The position numbers and the translations under genes were made by a program. A stretch of DNA of 64,000 nucleotides from Streptomyces antimycoticus. GTDB taxonomy: Bacteria; Actinomycetota; Actinomycetes; Streptomycetales; Streptomycetaceae. The number at the start of each line of letters is the position of its first letter. Within the stretch, counting starts at the first letter, position 1. The stretch is taken from assembly GCF_005405925.1 (NCBI RefSeq), contig NZ_BJHV01000001.1, forward strand, positions 620,001-684,000. The letters are read 5' to 3'. Under the pieces are notes generated by a model that had not been told where the DNA came from, made no database searches, and saw only the letters and a list, made by a program, of their open reading frames with translations. Below are positions 53,832-61,668 of the stretch, one piece after another.

Positions 53832-53937
53832 TGTGGATCACCGGGAACCCCTGTGTGATCTACGCCAAAGCATGACCGTTCGATAGATCGGGTAGCCGGG
53901 GGCTGACCCCGAATCCGTAGCCAAGGAAGTGCGCCAC

Positions 53938-54093
53938 ATGACCGCGACCGACAAGCCCGACTTCGTGCCGATCTACGACAGCCTCGTGGCGGAGCACGGC
54001 GACGTCCCCGCCGAGGCCCGGGAGGCGGCCGAGGTCATCCAGCGGGAGGCCGCCGAAGCCCTGGACTGGAGCAAGGTGCACGGCGGCGGCTGA
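53938..54093 (+). CDS. Small conserved-looking protein (51 aa), upstream of htpG
   Basis: ATG 53938 with AAGGAA upstream, stop TGA at 54091. Helical and acidic: opening MTATDKPDFVPIYDSLVAEH and a second helix VPAEAREAAEVIQREAAEAL. Good third-position bias supports translation. Unknown function; lies 156 bp before htpG, on its own. Confidence 0.65.
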   Translation: MTATDKPDFVPIYDSLVAEHGDVPAEAREAAEVIQREAAEALDWSKVHGGG

Positions 54094-54249
54094 CGCACTC
54101 CGGCCCCGCGCCCGGGCACCGTAGCCGTGTCCCGTGAGCGGCCGTCCGTCATCTACCCGGAAGGCCGCTCGGCACCCCTCACCTTCGATAAACTGCCGAT
54201 GACGCACGGTGCTTGATGCCGTCGACACTTATCTCATGAGGGGAAACAG

Positions 54250-56196
54250 TTGACTACAGGGGTCGAGACTTTCGAGTTTCAGGTCGAGGCGCGGCAGCTT
54301 CTGCAGTTGATGATCCATTCGATCTACTCGAACAAGGACGTCTTCCTGCGCGAGCTCATCTCCAACGCTTCCGACGCGCTGGACAGACTGCGGCTCGAAT
54401 CGCTCCGTGACGGAAACCTTCAGGCGGACACCTCTGATCTCCATATCACCATTGAGGTCGACAAGGAGTCCCGCACGCTGACCGTTCGCGACAATGGCAT
54501 CGGCATGTCGCATGACGGAGTCGTGGAGCTCATCGGCACGATCGCGAACTCCGGCACCGCCACATTCCTCAAGGAGCTGCGGGAGTCGAAGGACGCGGCC
54601 GCTTCCGCGGACCTCATCGGGCAGTTCGGGGTGGGTTTCTACTCCAGCTTCATGGTGGCCGACGAGGTGACCCTGCTGACTCGTCACGCCGGGGAGAGCC
54701 AGGGCACCCGCTGGGTTTCCAGCGGTGAGGGCACCTACACCCTCGAACCGGCCGACGACGCGCCCCAGGGCACCTCCGTCACGCTGAAGCTCAAGCCGGA
54801 GGACACCGAGGACCATCTCTACGACTACGCCTCGCCCTGGAAGATCCGGGAAATCATCAAGCAGCACTCGGATTTCATCACCTGGCCCATCCGGATGGCC
54901 CCCACCCAGGCCCCGGTCACGACGGACGAGGCGGACGAGGCGGAGCAGGGCGAGGAGAAGGCGCCCGAGCTCGAGACCGTCAACTCGATGAAGGCGCTGT
55001 GGGCCCGTCCCAAGGACGAGGTCACCGACGAGGAATACCACGAGTTCTACAAGCACATCAGCCACGACTGGGTCGATCCGCTCGAGACCATCCGCATGCA
55101 GGCGGAGGGCACCTTCGAATACCAGTCGCTGCTCTTCATTCCGGCCCGCGCACCGCAGGACCTGTATATGCAGGACCGCAAGCGGGGTGTGCAGCTCTAT
55201 GTCAAGCGCGTCTTCATCATGGACGACTGCGAAGCGCTGATGCCGGAATATCTCCGCTTCGTCAAGGGCGTGGTGGACGCCGCGGATCTCTCGCTGAATG
55301 TCTCGCGGGAAACCCTTCAGCAGGACCGCCAGATTCAGCTGATGCGGCGTCGCCTGGTGAAGAAGGTGCTCTCGACGGTGAAGGACATCATGTCCTCCGA
55401 CGCGGAGCGCTACGCGACCTTCTGGACGGAATTCGGCCGCGTTCTCAAGGAAGGTCTCCTCAGCGACCTGGAAAACCGCGAGGCGATCCTCGAGGTGTGT
55501 TCGTTCGCCTCGACCCATGACGCCGAGCAGCCGACCACGCTGCGCGGTTACACCGAGCGCATGAAGGACGGGCAGGAGCACATCTACTACATGACGGGCG
55601 AGTCCCGCTCGATCGTGGAGAGCTCGCCCCATATGGAGGCGTTCCGGGACAAGGGCTTCGAGGTGCTCCTCCTCACCGACCCCATCGACGAGCTGTGGGT
55701 CGACGCCGTGCCGGAGTTCGAGGGCAAGCAGCTGCGTTCCATCGCCAAGGGGCAGGTCGACCTCGACTCCCAGGACGAGAAGGACGAGGAGGCGGAGGCC
55801 GAGCGGGAGCAGCGGCAGAAGGACTTCGCCGAGCTGCTCTCCTGGATGACGACGACGCTGAGCGAGCAGGTCAAGGAGGTGCGGCTGTCCACGCGGCTGA
55901 CCACCTCGCCGGCCTGCATCGTGAGTGACACCTTCGATGTCACCCCGGCCCTGGAGAACATCTATCGCTCCATGGGTCAGAACCTGCCCCAGATCAAGCG
56001 CATTCTGGAGCTGAACCCCACCCATCCACTGGTCAGCGGGTTGCGCAAGGCCCATGGTGAGCGCAAGGACGACAGCGGTCTCGCGGAGACGGCCGAGCTG
56101 CTCTACAGCATGGCGCTGCTCGCCGAGGGCGGTGAGCTGAGCGACCCGTCGCGATTCATCAAGCTGGTGGCGGAGCGGGTGCAGCAGACGCTGTAA
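54250..56196 (+). CDS. htpG: Molecular chaperone HtpG (Hsp90)
   Basis: 648 residues from TTG 54250 (GAGGGG upstream; an overlapping ATG is followed at once by a stop). The GHKL ATPase N-domain opens EFQVEARQLLQLMIHSIYSN and has ELISNASDALDRLR, DNGIGMS and IGQFGVGFYSSFM. The middle domain holds the catalytic Arg (LNVSRETLQQ). The C-terminal dimerisation part is present. Folds client proteins under stress. No HspR or other HAIR-type operator was seen directly upstream. A charged linker lies at about 225-240 (DEADEAEQGEEKAPE). Confidence 0.97.
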   Translation: MTTGVETFEFQVEARQLLQLMIHSIYSNKDVFLRELISNASDALDRLRLESLRDGNLQADTSDLHITIEVDKESRTLTVRDNGIGMSHDGVVELIGTIANSGTATFLKELRESKDAAASADLIGQFGVGFYSSFMVADEVTLLTRHAGESQGTRWVSSGEGTYTLEPADDAPQGTSVTLKLKPEDTEDHLYDYASPWKIREIIKQHSDFITWPIRMAPTQAPVTTDEADEAEQGEEKAPELETVNSMKALWARPKDEVTDEEYHEFYKHISHDWVDPLETIRMQAEGTFEYQSLLFIPARAPQDLYMQDRKRGVQLYVKRVFIMDDCEALMPEYLRFVKGVVDAADLSLNVSRETLQQDRQIQLMRRRLVKKVLSTVKDIMSSDAERYATFWTEFGRVLKEGLLSDLENREAILEVCSFASTHDAEQPTTLRGYTERMKDGQEHIYYMTGESRSIVESSPHMEAFRDKGFEVLLLTDPIDELWVDAVPEFEGKQLRSIAKGQVDLDSQDEKDEEAEAEREQRQKDFAELLSWMTTTLSEQVKEVRLSTRLTTSPACIVSDTFDVTPALENIYRSMGQNLPQIKRILELNPTHPLVSGLRKAHGERKDDSGLAETAELLYSMALLAEGGELSDPSRFIKLVAERVQQTL

Positions 56197-56213
56197 CCAC
56201 ACCGCGGCGCGAG

Positions 56214-56244
56214 GCGGGGCGGGCCCAGTCGGGGCCCGCCCCGC
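56214..56244. terminator. Hairpin terminator between htpG and tetR
   Basis: 13-bp perfect repeat GCGGGGCGGGCCC / GGGCCCGCCCCGC with a 5-nt loop, in a convergent gap. Confidence 0.8.
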
Positions 56245-56253
56245 GGGCGCTGG

Positions 56254-56904
56254 TCACCGTCCGGGGCAGGCCGCCGCCGAGGCGTCGATCAGCTGCCGCA
56301 GCGCGCCGCGGTAGACCTCGTGGTCGGTCAGCGCGGGCACGACGACGCCGAGGTTCCCGGTGAGGGCCGGGAATTCCTCGGGGTCCAGGGCGGCGAGCGC
56401 CGTGCGCGCGGCGGTGCGCACCCTCTTCGCGTCGCGGTGGTCGACGAAGGCGACGGCGCCGAGGGTGAGCAGATACAGCCGGCGGTAGACCCGGATCGCG
56501 GCCTCGGGCGCCATTCCGGCGGCGATGCTGTGCGCCAGCTGCGGCTCCACGAGACGGCTCAGCAGATGCGGGCCCCACCAGGCGCGGCCCGACCGCAGCG
56601 CCACCAGCCCGGGATGCTCGATCAGCACCTCGTAGAACGCGGAGAAGCGGGCCTCGGTGGCGGTGGCCCAGTCGAGGTCCTGCCCCACCAGCGGCATCCG
56701 CGCGGCCAGCCGGTCCGCGCACGCGTTCACCAGACCGTCGAAGTCGCCGCAGCGGCGGAAGACCGTGGCATGGGAGACGCCCAGCAACTGCGCCACCCTG
56801 CGGAAGCTCAGCGCCTCGGGCCCCTCGTCGTCGACGACGGACAGAGCGGCCTCGGCGATGACCTCCAGGGTGGGCTGATCGGCTCGGTCCCGGCTGCTTC
56901 GCAT
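56254..56904 (-). CDS. TetR-family transcriptional regulator
   Basis: 216 residues. N-terminal helix-turn-helix FRRVAQLLGVSHATVFRRCG (about 34-53); the rest is a helical ligand/dimer domain. It starts at ATG 56904, 35 bp from the divergent dehydratase start, and seems leaderless (TACGCT ends 6 bases before). Its operator therefore probably overlaps both promoters, and it likely controls the dehydratase. Ligand unknown. Confidence 0.9.
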   Translation of the reverse strand: MRSSRDRADQPTLEVIAEAALSVVDDEGPEALSFRRVAQLLGVSHATVFRRCGDFDGLVNACADRLAARMPLVGQDLDWATATEARFSAFYEVLIEHPGLVALRSGRAWWGPHLLSRLVEPQLAHSIAAGMAPEAAIRVYRRLYLLTLGAVAFVDHRDAKRVRTAARTALAALDPEEFPALTGNLGVVVPALTDHEVYRGALRQLIDASAAACPGR

Positions 56905-56939
56905 GGCTTGAGCGTACCAGTGGTTGTTACAGTGTTTCA
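56905..56939. promoter_or_regulatory. Divergent leaderless promoter region
   Basis: 35 bp between two starts. On the plus strand TACAGT (56928-56933) is 6 bases before GTG 56940; on the minus strand TACGCT (56911-56916 in plus coordinates AGCGTA) is 6 bases before ATG 56904. There is no room for ribosome sites. Three copies of CAGTG (56918, 56930, 56938) could form regulator contacts. Confidence 0.6.
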
Positions 56940-57893
56940 GTGACTCTTTCCATCGAGGACGTACGAGCCGCGGCCCAGCGGGTCGCGGGACATATCCGGC
57001 CGGTGGCGCTCGCTCCGGTGGAGCAGGGGGCATGGGGTGCGGCCGAGGGATGGCTGGCCCTGGAGTTCCTGCAGCACACGGGCACCTTCAAGGCGCGTGG
57101 CGCGTTCAATTTCGTCAGGGCCCACCAGGAGGCGGGCACCCTGCCGGACACGGGTGTCACCATCGCCTCCGGCGGAAACGCCGGGCTCGCGTGCGCGTGG
57201 GCGGCGGCGCGGCACTCCGTGCCCGCCACGGTGTTCGTGCCCGAGACCGCGCCCCAGGTGAAAGTGGACCGGCTGCGCCGGCTCGGCGCCGAGGTCCATC
57301 AGATCGGCACCGAGTACGACGACGCGCGGGAGGCCGCGCAGAAGCACGCCGCCGAAACCGGTGCGCTGCTGTCGCACGCGTACGACCATCCGCTGATCGC
57401 CGGCGGGGCGGGCACCGTGATGGAGGAGATCCTCCAGGCCCGGCCCGACCTGGACACCGTGGTGGTGGCGGTCGGGGGCGGCGGGCTGTTCACCGGTGTC
57501 GCGGTATCCGCCCTGGAGCACGGGGTGGGGGTCGTCGCCGTGGAGCCGTACGGGTGCCGGGCCCTGAACGCCGCGCTGGAGGCCGATGCGGTGGTCGATG
57601 TCCCGGTGGACTCGGTCGCGGCGGACTCGCTGGGGGCGCGCCATGTGTCCTCGGACGCGCTGGAGTGGGCCCGCAAGGACGGCGTGCGGTCCGTCCTGGT
57701 GTCCGACGAGGCGATCGTCGCCGCACGGCAGGCCCTGTGGGACGACCGCAGGATCGCGGTCGAGCACGCGGCGGCGACGGCGCTTTCGGCCCTCACGTCC
57801 GGCGGATACCGGCCGCGGCCCGGGGAGAAGGTCGCCGTGCTCCTCTGCGGCGCCAACACCGACCCCGCGGACCTCGCCCACGGCCACCAGTAG
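56940..57893 (+). CDS. PLP-dependent threonine/serine dehydratase-like protein
   Basis: 317 residues, fold type II. PLP lysine K51 in GTFKARGAFNF, the phosphate-binding SGGNAG (about 77-82) and the glycine-rich GGGGLFTG (about 179-186). It deaminates hydroxyamino acids such as Ser or Thr to the 2-oxo acid. There is no ACT regulatory domain, so it is a catabolic or racemase-like form. Probably controlled by the divergent TetR. Ends just before the transposase remnant. Confidence 0.9.
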   Translation: MTLSIEDVRAAAQRVAGHIRPVALAPVEQGAWGAAEGWLALEFLQHTGTFKARGAFNFVRAHQEAGTLPDTGVTIASGGNAGLACAWAAARHSVPATVFVPETAPQVKVDRLRRLGAEVHQIGTEYDDAREAAQKHAAETGALLSHAYDHPLIAGGAGTVMEEILQARPDLDTVVVAVGGGGLFTGVAVSALEHGVGVVAVEPYGCRALNAALEADAVVDVPVDSVAADSLGARHVSSDALEWARKDGVRSVLVSDEAIVAARQALWDDRRIAVEHAAATALSALTSGGYRPRPGEKVAVLLCGANTDPADLAHGHQ

Positions 57894-57894
57894 G

Positions 57895-58330
57895 ACCCCG
57901 CCAAGTCGCTCTGGCTCTGGGGTGTGGGCGGGTGGTGGATGTTCTGGGCAGGGGGCGGTGGCAGGTGGTGGAGGTGCCGGTCCAGCGGTTCGGAAGGTTC
58001 TGGAGGGTGTCGAGGATCTGGTGGAGGGTGAGTCCGCACCATGCGAACGCATGAGCCCGCGGGAGCCGTCGCGCCAGGTCACCTCGGTGAACGCCTGCCG
58101 CCCGAGGCCGGACGCGAGCGCGGCCACCGGGGACGGCTGGTCGCGGTAGCGGGGCTGCGACACCCGACGCGAACACATCAGCGGGCGGATGGCCGTGGTC
58201 GCCCGCTGGGCGCTCGACCATCTCGTCCACGACCCGTTCAACGGCCTTACCCGGCAGAAAGGGAAGTGCCGTTCCTACGGCACCGGGGCTCACGGACACA
58301 GCCTCTGACCTGGCCATCAGTCAGGGCAAG
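57895..58330 (-). pseudogene. IS701-like transposase remnant
   Basis: Two out-of-frame pieces on the minus strand look like a transposase C-terminal half: AFTEVTWRDGSRGLMRS (WREG-type motif near the second catalytic region) and, after a small deletion, FAWCGLTLHQILDTLQNL with WTGTSTTCHRPLP at the end. No full frame, no terminal inverted repeats and no target duplication were identified. It lies at the edge of the broken-gene region. Confidence 0.55.
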
Positions 58331-58343
58331 CGCCGTTGCAGTA

Positions 58344-58811
58344 CTAAGCGTCGACGGCTGCCAGGAGTTGGAGCTTTTCGTAGCTCGGTGAGCCGGGTAG
58401 GGCGGAGAAGACCAGCAGTTCCTGGGCCTGGTCCGGGTCCACCAGTCGCTGGCAGTACAGCTCCAGCTCGCCCAGCTCACGATGCCGGTAGCGCTTGAGG
58501 TCCTGATGGTGGGTGACGTCCACCTCGTGCGACCGCCAGAGCTCGGCGAACTCGGGGCTGCCCTCCAGCAGCGCCGCGACGATCTCCTCGGCCCTGCCCG
58601 TGGTGTCCGCCGTGTACGCCGTCCGGAGGTCCACGGTGAAGACCCTGTCCCGCAGGGCGTGGTCCTCGACGGGATAGAGGTCGCGCTGCGCCGGGTCGGT
58701 GAACCAGCGGTAGACCAGGTAGCGGGACAGTCCGCTGAACCGGGTGTAATCGCCCAGCAGAGCAACCGCCGGGCGGGTCTGCGGGAGCGTCTCATTGAAC
58801 CGGGACATCAC
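58344..58811 (-). pseudogene. MmyB-type C-terminal regulator fragment, HTH missing
   Basis: 155 residues matching the ligand/MmyB part of actinobacterial XRE regulators (LVYRWFTDPAQRDLY, then SPEFAELWRSHEV and GELELYCQRL, VFSALPGSPSYEKLQLLA). Full-length members are about 280 residues and begin with a helix-turn-helix, which is absent here. ATG 58811 is merely the first available start. A 5'-truncated relic. Confidence 0.75.
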
Positions 58812-58998
58812 ACCAACGCGGGCGTATCCGAAAGCCGTTCCACGATGCGCATCATGGTGGGGCTGACGTGATCCTCACGGAGCACCCGTCGTGGCGCGGG
58901 GTGCCCGCCGAGGTCAAAGCCAGCCTGCTCCGGCACGCGGTCGAGCAACAGCTACGCGAAGCCGGCGACCGCAGCTACATCCAGTTCCAGCTGCCGGC

Positions 58999-59271
58999 TA
59001 CCAGGTAGGCCTGCTCGAGAAGGCGGGCCTGGTCGTGCGCACGCCCTCTCCGGACGACGAGCGGAGCATCACGGTCACCATCACCGACGCCGGACGCACG
59101 CTGCTCGGGAAGGTGCTGCCGGGTCACATCAAGGTGGTCAGCGGCCTCCTGTTCGAGCCGCTTTCGCGCGATGACGTCAAGGCTCTCGCCGGCCTGCTGG
59201 CGCCGGTGAGCGACCACATGCGCTCCACGCCACCTCGTTCAGCGGCGCCGCGCCGCAAAGCCGGATCGTAG
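58999..59271 (+). pseudogene. MarR-family regulator, C-terminal remnant
   Basis: YQVGLLEKAGLVVRTPSPDD followed by ERSITVTITDAGRTLL is the wing and dimer helix of a MarR protein; the first half is missing. An unrelated 45-codon frame (58869-59006, starting VILTEHPSWRGVPAEVKA) is joined to it by an apparent deletion. Relic. Confidence 0.6.
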
Positions 59272-59354
59272 GAACCCGGCCCGGTCTACGTCGAAGCGCC
59301 TCACCAAGCGGATCTTCGACGCCACGATGGACCTGACGAGAGGAGGAGCCCGGT

Positions 59355-59660
59355 TTGGGTGCGACGGGACTGGCGACCCGGTTGGCCGAGGCACGCGCCG
59401 GGGCGCTGGTGGGCCGGGAACCGGAGCGGGCGGTGCTCGACCGGATGCTGTCGGGAGCGGGGGGCGCTCCGCTTGTGGCGTATCTCCACGGGCCCGGCGG
59501 CATCGGCAAGTCCTCGCTGGTGCGCTACGCCGCCTGGCGGGCGGAGCTCGCCGGGCGCCGTGTAGTGCAGGTCGACGCCCGGTTTCTGGACGCGGATACG
59601 CGGCGCCTGGAGGAGACCGCCGCACCCGCCTGCGCCGAGCCCGGCGCGGTGCTCCTTCAT
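59355..59660 (+). pseudogene. ATPase/LuxR-type regulator N-terminal fragment
   Basis: TTG 59355 with AGGAGG upstream opens about 100 residues with ARAGALVGREPERAVLDRML and a Walker A HGPGGIGKSSLV, as in large AAA/LuxR or SARP-type regulators (usually 700-1000 residues). It ends abruptly and runs into hydrolase sequence, so only the nucleotide-binding start remains. Confidence 0.65.
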
Positions 59661-60090
59661 GACCGAAGAACTGCCCGAGCTGCTTCTCGGGGGTCCGGAG
59701 AGCGACTTCCTTACCTGGTGGTTCGACTGGTTGCCCGCGGTACCCGGGACTTTCCCGCCGGAACAGGTCGCCACCGTCGCCTCCTCCTACCGCGGATACG
59801 AGGCACTGCGCGCCGGTTTCGCGCACTACCGCACCCTCCTTGAGGACGGCCGCGTCAACCGGGCCTGGCACGAAACCGAAGGAGCCCTTCCCATGCCCGT
59901 ACTCGCCGTCGGCGGCGAGCACAGCACAGGCGCCCGACTCGCCGACAGTCTGAACACGGTCGCGCCGCGGCTGACCGGTGCCGTGATTGCGGGCAGTGGC
60001 CACTTCGTGCCCGACGAACGTCCCAATGCCTTCCCCGACGAGCTCCTCCCCTTCCTGTCTGCCCCGCTCCGGCGCGCCGGGCGCGTCTGA
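59659..60090 (+). pseudogene. Alpha/beta-hydrolase C-terminal fragment
   Basis: 143 residues matching the C-terminal half of epoxide-hydrolase-like proteins (lid and last strands: FLTWWFDWLPAVPG, MPVLAVGGEHS, then GSGHFVPDERP with the catalytic His). The nucleophile half is absent. It abuts the ATPase fragment, so the two were joined by deletion. Confidence 0.65.
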
Positions 60091-60201
60091 AGAGAGACGT
60101 GGCCGGGCCGCCGACCGGTTCGAGGGAAAGGTCGACAACGGAGGAGCGACTTAACGGAGTCCTGCTAGTGGCGCGCTCGCCAGCCGGGACCGTACGACCC
60201 T

Positions 60202-60250
60202 GGGGCGGGCCCGTACGGCAGCCTGACCGCATGCCGTACGGGCCCGCCCC
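60202..60250. terminator. Long hairpin terminator after the VOC gene
   Basis: 19-bp perfect arms (60202-60220 and 60232-60250) with an 11-nt loop, extendable by a few pairs beyond a one-base bulge. 10 bp downstream of the leftward VOC gene. Confidence 0.85.
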
Positions 60251-60259
60251 CAGGGCCGG

Positions 60260-60742
60260 CTACGCGCCGTCGTACGCCGCCTGCAGCGCGGCGATGTCGA
60301 GCTTGCCCATCTTCATCATCGCGTCGGTGGCCCGCTTGGCCTTCTGCGGGTCCGAGCCGGTCACCATGTCGAGGAACGCGCTGGGGACGACCTGCCAGGA
60401 CACCCCGAACTTGTCCTTCACCCAGCCGCAGGGGCCCTCCTCGCCGCCCTCGGAGAGCCTGCTCCAGTAGTAGTCCACCTCGTCCTGGTCCGCGCAGTGC
60501 ACCTGGAAGGAGATGGCCTCGCTGAAGGTGAACTGCGGCCCGCCGTTGAGCCCCACGAACTTCTGTCCGTTGGCCTCGAACTCGACGGTCATCACGGATC
60601 CCTCCGCGCCGCCGGGCTCGACCCCGGTGTAGTGCGCGATCCGTCCGAGCCTGGAGTTCTTGAAGATCGAGATGTAGTGCTGCGCCGCCTCTTCGGCGTT
60701 GCCGTCGAACCACAGGCATGTGGTGAATCCGTCGGTGGCCAT
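60260..60742 (-). CDS. VOC-family (PhnB-like/3-demethylubiquinone methyltransferase-like) protein
   Basis: 160 residues, AGGAGG ribosome site 5 bases before ATG 60742. Glyoxalase-type beta-alpha-beta-beta-beta modules: CLWFDGNAEEAAQHYISIFK, GEEGPCGWVKDKFGVSWQVV and MKMGKLDIAALQAAY. PhnB-like proteins have unknown physiological substrates. Single gene. Confidence 0.9.
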   Translation of the reverse strand: MATDGFTTCLWFDGNAEEAAQHYISIFKNSRLGRIAHYTGVEPGGAEGSVMTVEFEANGQKFVGLNGGPQFTFSEAISFQVHCADQDEVDYYWSRLSEGGEEGPCGWVKDKFGVSWQVVPSAFLDMVTGSDPQKAKRATDAMMKMGKLDIAALQAAYDGA

Positions 60743-60800
60743 CGGTTCCTCCTGCGCTTGGGGAGCGTTTACCCCTATCGACCGCTCCCGCGCCGAGAAC

Positions 60801-61535
60801 TCATCGGTCCTCGGCCGACCGATTTTCCGTGAGGTAGTGGTGGAGCCGGCAGGAGCCCTCGAGCATGGCCGCGGCGCGTTGGGCGAGCCCCTCCTGACGT
60901 CGGGCGATGACCGTGCGCAGGGCCTCGCTGCTGCCGGTGCGGCGCAGGCCCTCGAGGACGGGCCAAATCTGGGGCAGCGGATAGCGGACCTGGCGCAGCA
61001 GGTCGATCATCCGGGCGTCCCGGATGTCGGACGGGCCGTAGACGCGGTAGCCGGTGCCCCGGTCGCGGCGCGGGCGCAGCAGACCGGCGGACTCCCAGAC
61101 CCGGAGGGCCGAGGTGCGCACCCCGATCCGGGCGGCCACCTCGCCGATCCGCAGTGGCCCGGGGCGTGACGGCGCCGAGGGGTCCGGGGGCTGCCCGGCG
61201 ACCGTCTCCAGCGCCTCCCCCGCCGCCTGGAGGGAGAGCCGTTGGTCGTGGAGCGCGGCATGGCCGGCGTTGACGAGGGTGAGCGCCAGGGCGATGTCCT
61301 CGGCGTGGACGGCCCGCATGACCGCGCGGGCGGTCTCCGTGCCGTATCCCGGCATCAGGGCCCGGTAGGTCACCAGGGCTCTGCGGTGCCGGTCCTCGAA
61401 CCTGCGGTAGCCGGCGGGGGTGCGGGCGGCCGGGGGCAGGACGCCCGCGTCGACGTAGTTGCGGATCTGCTGGGTGGAGACACCCGCTATCCGGGCCAGA
61501 TCGACGGGACGCAGCGCGGCGTCCGTAGGGCTCAC
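60801..61535 (-). CDS. Transcriptional regulator with two MerR helix-turn-helix domains
   Basis: 244 residues from GTG 61535 (GGAAGG upstream). The first MerR domain is at about 8-75 (VDLARIAGVSTQQIRNYVDA, then TPAGYRRFEDRH); a second is at about 128-195 (RIGEVAARIGVRTSALRVWE, then GTGYRVYGPSDIRDARMIDL). MerR proteins normally have one such domain plus a ligand domain. It is divergent from the UvrA-like gene by 133 bp, so it probably controls it, likely in response to a drug. Confidence 0.85.
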   Translation of the reverse strand: MSPTDAALRPVDLARIAGVSTQQIRNYVDAGVLPPAARTPAGYRRFEDRHRRALVTYRALMPGYGTETARAVMRAVHAEDIALALTLVNAGHAALHDQRLSLQAAGEALETVAGQPPDPSAPSRPGPLRIGEVAARIGVRTSALRVWESAGLLRPRRDRGTGYRVYGPSDIRDARMIDLLRQVRYPLPQIWPVLEGLRRTGSSEALRTVIARRQEGLAQRAAAMLEGSCRLHHYLTENRSAEDR

Positions 61536-61668
61536 GGTTCGTCACCTTCCCGGCAAGGGTTCACGGGCGAGTTGAAGGTTAGCGCGACGCTGTCGCAGCA
61601 TATCCAGCGGATGTGGGGGGAAATCCGCGAAAAGTCTCAACCGCTACTTCAATGAAACACTTGAAGGC

